From: an uncultured Clostridia bacterium
GTDB lineage: Bacteria; Bacillota; Clostridia; UMGS1883
Direction: 5' to 3'
NCBI GenBank assembly: GCA_934454525.1
Contig: CAKSFM010000006.1
Location: 1 to 64,000 of the forward strand
Length of the DNA stretch: 64,000 bases
The notes below the pieces were generated by a model, which was not told the DNA's origin, searched no databases, and worked only from the letters and a program-made list of their open reading frames with translations. Both the position numbers and the translations under genes were made by a program. Each line of letters opens with the position of its first letter. The stretch's first letter is position 1. Positions 61,282 to 64,000 of the stretch are shown one piece after another.

Positions 61282-64000
61282 ATGAAAATCAAAAGACTGT
61301 GTTGTATTATTATAGCGTTTTCTTTTTTATCAGGTACGGCAGCGGGAAACGCGGGCAACAGTTGTTATAGTGAGGTTTCTTTGAATAATTTGCCGTTTTC
61401 CCGCGACTCAGAATTCCCGGCATATATTTCACCGGAAATTGAATATTCCTTGTCTTTTTCAGATGATTTAGATGCTGATTCAGTTGATGTGACCAATTTA
61501 TACCTAAATGATAACGAGCTCACTGATGAGGACGCGGATGTAATGGCTGAGGAAAACAATTTAAAGATTGTTTTTAAAAATCCTGCGATTTCCGAAGGGG
61601 TTGAATACAAACTGGATATTAACGGGATTAGAGCTTCGGACGGTAAGATTATAACTGTGCCCTCGATGTATCTTAAAGGTGCGGGAAATATACCTGTAAC
61701 ATGGGATGTATACTTAAAGAAGGGGCTTGATAAAGTAAAATTTAACGGTAATGCAGAGGGCAAAGTCGGAGTGGAAGCACAGGTAAAAAATAACACGTTA
61801 TCCGATCTGGAGCTTGAGCTGATATGCGAAACAGATAATGATAATTTCGAAAATACAAAGTCGGAGCTAATCACTGTAAGAACAGGAGAAGAAAAAAAAC
61901 TTGTTTGTGAGACGGTTGTAACAAGAGGATCTCATGCGTTTGCGTATGTTCAAAAATCGGATGGAACACATATTACCGAAAAAATCTGCTTAACCGAAAA
62001 AACAACACCTGTTTCATATTACCTTGTTGACGAAAGATTTGCAACCGCATTAAAGGATCAATATGGAACGCCGCTTTTTTCGGGATGGAGAATTAACAGG
62101 GGCAGAAAAACAATAAACAAAGTTGACTATTTACCCTATAACAGCGCTGTTCTTAAAGATTCCTCCATGGGTAACAGGATTACGATGGAAAAATCATTTT
62201 TAAGTCAAAGCGATGGAGTTTTAACATTTGAAGCGGGGTTTACTCCCTCCAACTCATCCGGGCAATTTGAAATATCGCTGATAGGGTATCGTGGTGAGGA
62301 ACATGTTACCGCAATGAGGATTTTCACAACAAAAACAAATGTTGCGATATCCGATGGAATAAATCGTATCATGGCGGAAACATTGTCCGATAACAAAGAC
62401 TATAACTTTAAAATAATTGCAAATTTGAATAACAGCACGTTTTCAGCATACTTAAACGGGCGGCTCATAAAAAAAGATGCTGACTTTATTCAATGCGCGG
62501 ATTTTATTAATTCCGTCAAAATCAGCACACCCGGAGAGGGCGTTATGGATGTCGGAATAAATTATGTGAGGCTGTATAAAAACTATGGCGTAAATGAAAC
62601 ATTTATGTGCGCGGGAAACGAGTTGGATGAGTGGACAAGGAATAAAGAGAATGTGTATGTTGAAAATCAGTATGGTATGTTTGACAGCGACTCAAACTGC
62701 ATAGCTTTGGGAAATGCGTCATTGCGCGGAACGATTGAAAAAGAACTGGATTATATTCCGGAAAACCCTGAGATATCCTTGTCATTCAAATTGAATGAGG
62801 AGAGCGTCCTTGGAATATCTGTTTTCGGCAACAATAATTCGGTAAATATATCGCGTGAAGTAATGACATTCGGAAATTGTTCTTATTCGTTAAAAAAAGG
62901 CATTTGGTATACGTTGAGTATGCGAAAATCCGGAGCTTGTAACAAAGTATATATAAACGGTATTTTTATCGGAGAAATTGCCATACCGTTTATAAGCCCT
63001 TGTATTAGCATTTCCGGGACGAACGGAGTATGCGTAGATGATATTTATGTGAAAGAAAGAGAATGTACCTCTCTGGCAGTTAGCAAGCCGGCAGATGATG
63101 GGTACAGCATTCATATGATGTCTTATCCGATGTGGAATGAAGGAAGTCATTACGGCTGGGACAGAATTGCGGAGTATCCGGAGAGAACCCCTTTGATGGG
63201 CTTTTATGATGACTGTAATGAGGAGGCTATGAATCTGCAAATCAAATGGCTTGCCGAACACTGTGTGGATGTCATTGTGTTCCCGTTTGCACGTTTGACC
63301 GGCAATTGTAATTCTGCGATAAAAAACACACAGCGTGAGACTGCTTTATTGTCGTATAAGAATGCCGAACTTGCGGACAAAATAAATTATGCTGTTATGT
63401 GGAGTGCAATAAGCGAATCCACTTTTGGCGGAAAAGATGATTTTCGTAACAATATAGTGCCTTATTGGATAGAACACTACTTTAAAGATAATAAATATGC
63501 AATTCTTGACAACAAGCCCGTCCTGTATATCTATAATCCGGATAAGCTGATTAATATATTAGGTGGTGTATCAGCCCTTAAGCAAGAATTGGATTATCTT
63601 GATCAGGAAGCAATTAAGAACGGATTTGACGGCGTCTATACTATAGCAAATCTTGAGGGCGCGCAGCTTACCGATACGGGAATTGATTCAATATTCTCAT
63701 ATGCTGTTTTGGGGAACGGCGGAGTGGCTGTAACACAAATGCAGACATTGAAAATGCTTGAAGCACAAGCAAAGGTTTTTGGAACAGATGTTCCGGCTGC
63801 TGCATATATGGGTTTTGATTCTCTGCCGTGGCGCGGAAATGCAGAAGGCAGAGGAACAACAATAACACCCTCGGCTTTTAAAAAATACTTAATTGAATTA
63901 AAAGAAACCAGGCTTTCTGCGGGTAACTCAAAAAAAATACTTTATCTCGGAACATGGAATGAATATGGCGAGGGGCATTTCTTTATGCCGACGAAGTTAT
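61282..64000 (+). CDS. Second GH99/WbsX-like secreted protein (cut by window end)
   Basis: The frame is open from ATG 61282 (GGGGAG upstream) to the window end, at least 906 residues, so the C-terminus is missing. A signal peptide (IIIAFSFLSGTAAG), an Ig-like module (VDVTNLYLNDNELTDEDADV), another Ig-like region and two LamG-like sandwiches precede a GH99/WbsX-like barrel (about 610 onward). The entry motif PMWNEGSHYGWDRI and the motif TWNEYGEGHFFMP with E894/E897 parallel the gene at 53143 (E722/E725). The barrels are paralogous but the N-terminal modules differ, as expected for enzymes acting on related linkages. Confidence 0.8.
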   Translation, partial: MKIKRLCCIIIAFSFLSGTAAGNAGNSCYSEVSLNNLPFSRDSEFPAYISPEIEYSLSFSDDLDADSVDVTNLYLNDNELTDEDADVMAEENNLKIVFKNPAISEGVEYKLDINGIRASDGKIITVPSMYLKGAGNIPVTWDVYLKKGLDKVKFNGNAEGKVGVEAQVKNNTLSDLELELICETDNDNFENTKSELITVRTGEEKKLVCETVVTRGSHAFAYVQKSDGTHITEKICLTEKTTPVSYYLVDERFATALKDQYGTPLFSGWRINRGRKTINKVDYLPYNSAVLKDSSMGNRITMEKSFLSQSDGVLTFEAGFTPSNSSGQFEISLIGYRGEEHVTAMRIFTTKTNVAISDGINRIMAETLSDNKDYNFKIIANLNNSTFSAYLNGRLIKKDADFIQCADFINSVKISTPGEGVMDVGINYVRLYKNYGVNETFMCAGNELDEWTRNKENVYVENQYGMFDSDSNCIALGNASLRGTIEKELDYIPENPEISLSFKLNEESVLGISVFGNNNSVNISREVMTFGNCSYSLKKGIWYTLSMRKSGACNKVYINGIFIGEIAIPFISPCISISGTNGVCVDDIYVKERECTSLAVSKPADDGYSIHMMSYPMWNEGSHYGWDRIAEYPERTPLMGFYDDCNEEAMNLQIKWLAEHCVDVIVFPFARLTGNCNSAIKNTQRETALLSYKNAELADKINYAVMWSAISESTFGGKDDFRNNIVPYWIEHYFKDNKYAILDNKPVLYIYNPDKLINILGGVSALKQELDYLDQEAIKNGFDGVYTIANLEGAQLTDTGIDSIFSYAVLGNGGVAVTQMQTLKMLEAQAKVFGTDVPAAAYMGFDSLPWRGNAEGRGTTITPSAFKKYLIELKETRLSAGNSKKILYLGTWNEYGEGHFFMPTKL

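Noticed and set aside
1..64000. CRISPR arrays, rRNA genes or intact transposases
   Set aside because: No regularly spaced short repeats, no rRNA sequence and no transposase or integrase motifs were seen anywhere in the window.

Overview
The window looks like a chromosomal segment of a Firmicute of the class Clostridia, probably a gut-type relative of Oscillospirales or Monoglobales. This is inferred from gene content, not from a search: an IspH-ribosomal S1 fusion, the cysE-cysS-mrnC and nadK-argR-recN neighbourhoods, an [FeFe]-hydrogenase maturation GTPase, TTGACA/TATAAT promoters with 16-17 bp spacers, AGGAGG ribosome binding sites, and many S-layer-homology (SLH) surface proteins.

Layout. 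1-17 kb is a dense forward block of core genes: cysteine synthesis and charging (cysE, cysS), 23S rRNA maturation (mrnC), split transketolase, PcrA helicase, a methyltransferase, a flavoprotein, cytidylate kinase, PlsC, an IspH-S1 fusion, an SGNH esterase with an AraC regulator, then dnaG-rpoD. 17.1-18.5 kb holds two long inverted repeat arms around an XRE regulator and a small secreted Cys/His protein. 18.5-21.8 kb carries a DeoR-MFS operon on the minus strand and a diguanylate cyclase. 21.8-22.15 kb is a tRNA operon (Met, Glu, Val). 22.2-27.2 kb is a cobalamin riboswitch followed by two secreted proteins. The second has the domain order of transcobalamin/intrinsic factor (alpha-toroid plus DUF4430) joined to three SLH modules. 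27.2-33 kb is a purine/nucleoside uptake operon (xpt, BMP lipoprotein, ABC ATPase, two permeases). 33-37.2 kb has a sirtuin, a TM1266-type regulator with hydF, and a Y-family polymerase with a YolD-like partner. 37.2-44.6 kb is a minus-strand block: ABC exporter, secreted stalk-domain protein, HAD phosphatase, RseC-like protein, recN, argR, nadK. 44.7-46.4 kb has two small genes and a decayed stretch with an ATPase fragment.

46.4-64 kb is an accessory surface locus. A YesM/YesN-type two-component system is divergent from six consecutive secreted proteins: two near-identical tandem beta-sandwich proteins, two large GH99/WbsX-like putative glycosidases (the second cut by the window end), and two SLH-anchored proteins between them. 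The simplest reading is a cell-surface glycan-processing system controlled by the adjacent sensor, with an unknown substrate.

The two strongest leads are the riboswitch-controlled transcobalamin-like SLH protein and the YesMN/GH99-like/SLH locus. All functional calls come from motifs and domain order read by eye; no database search was run.
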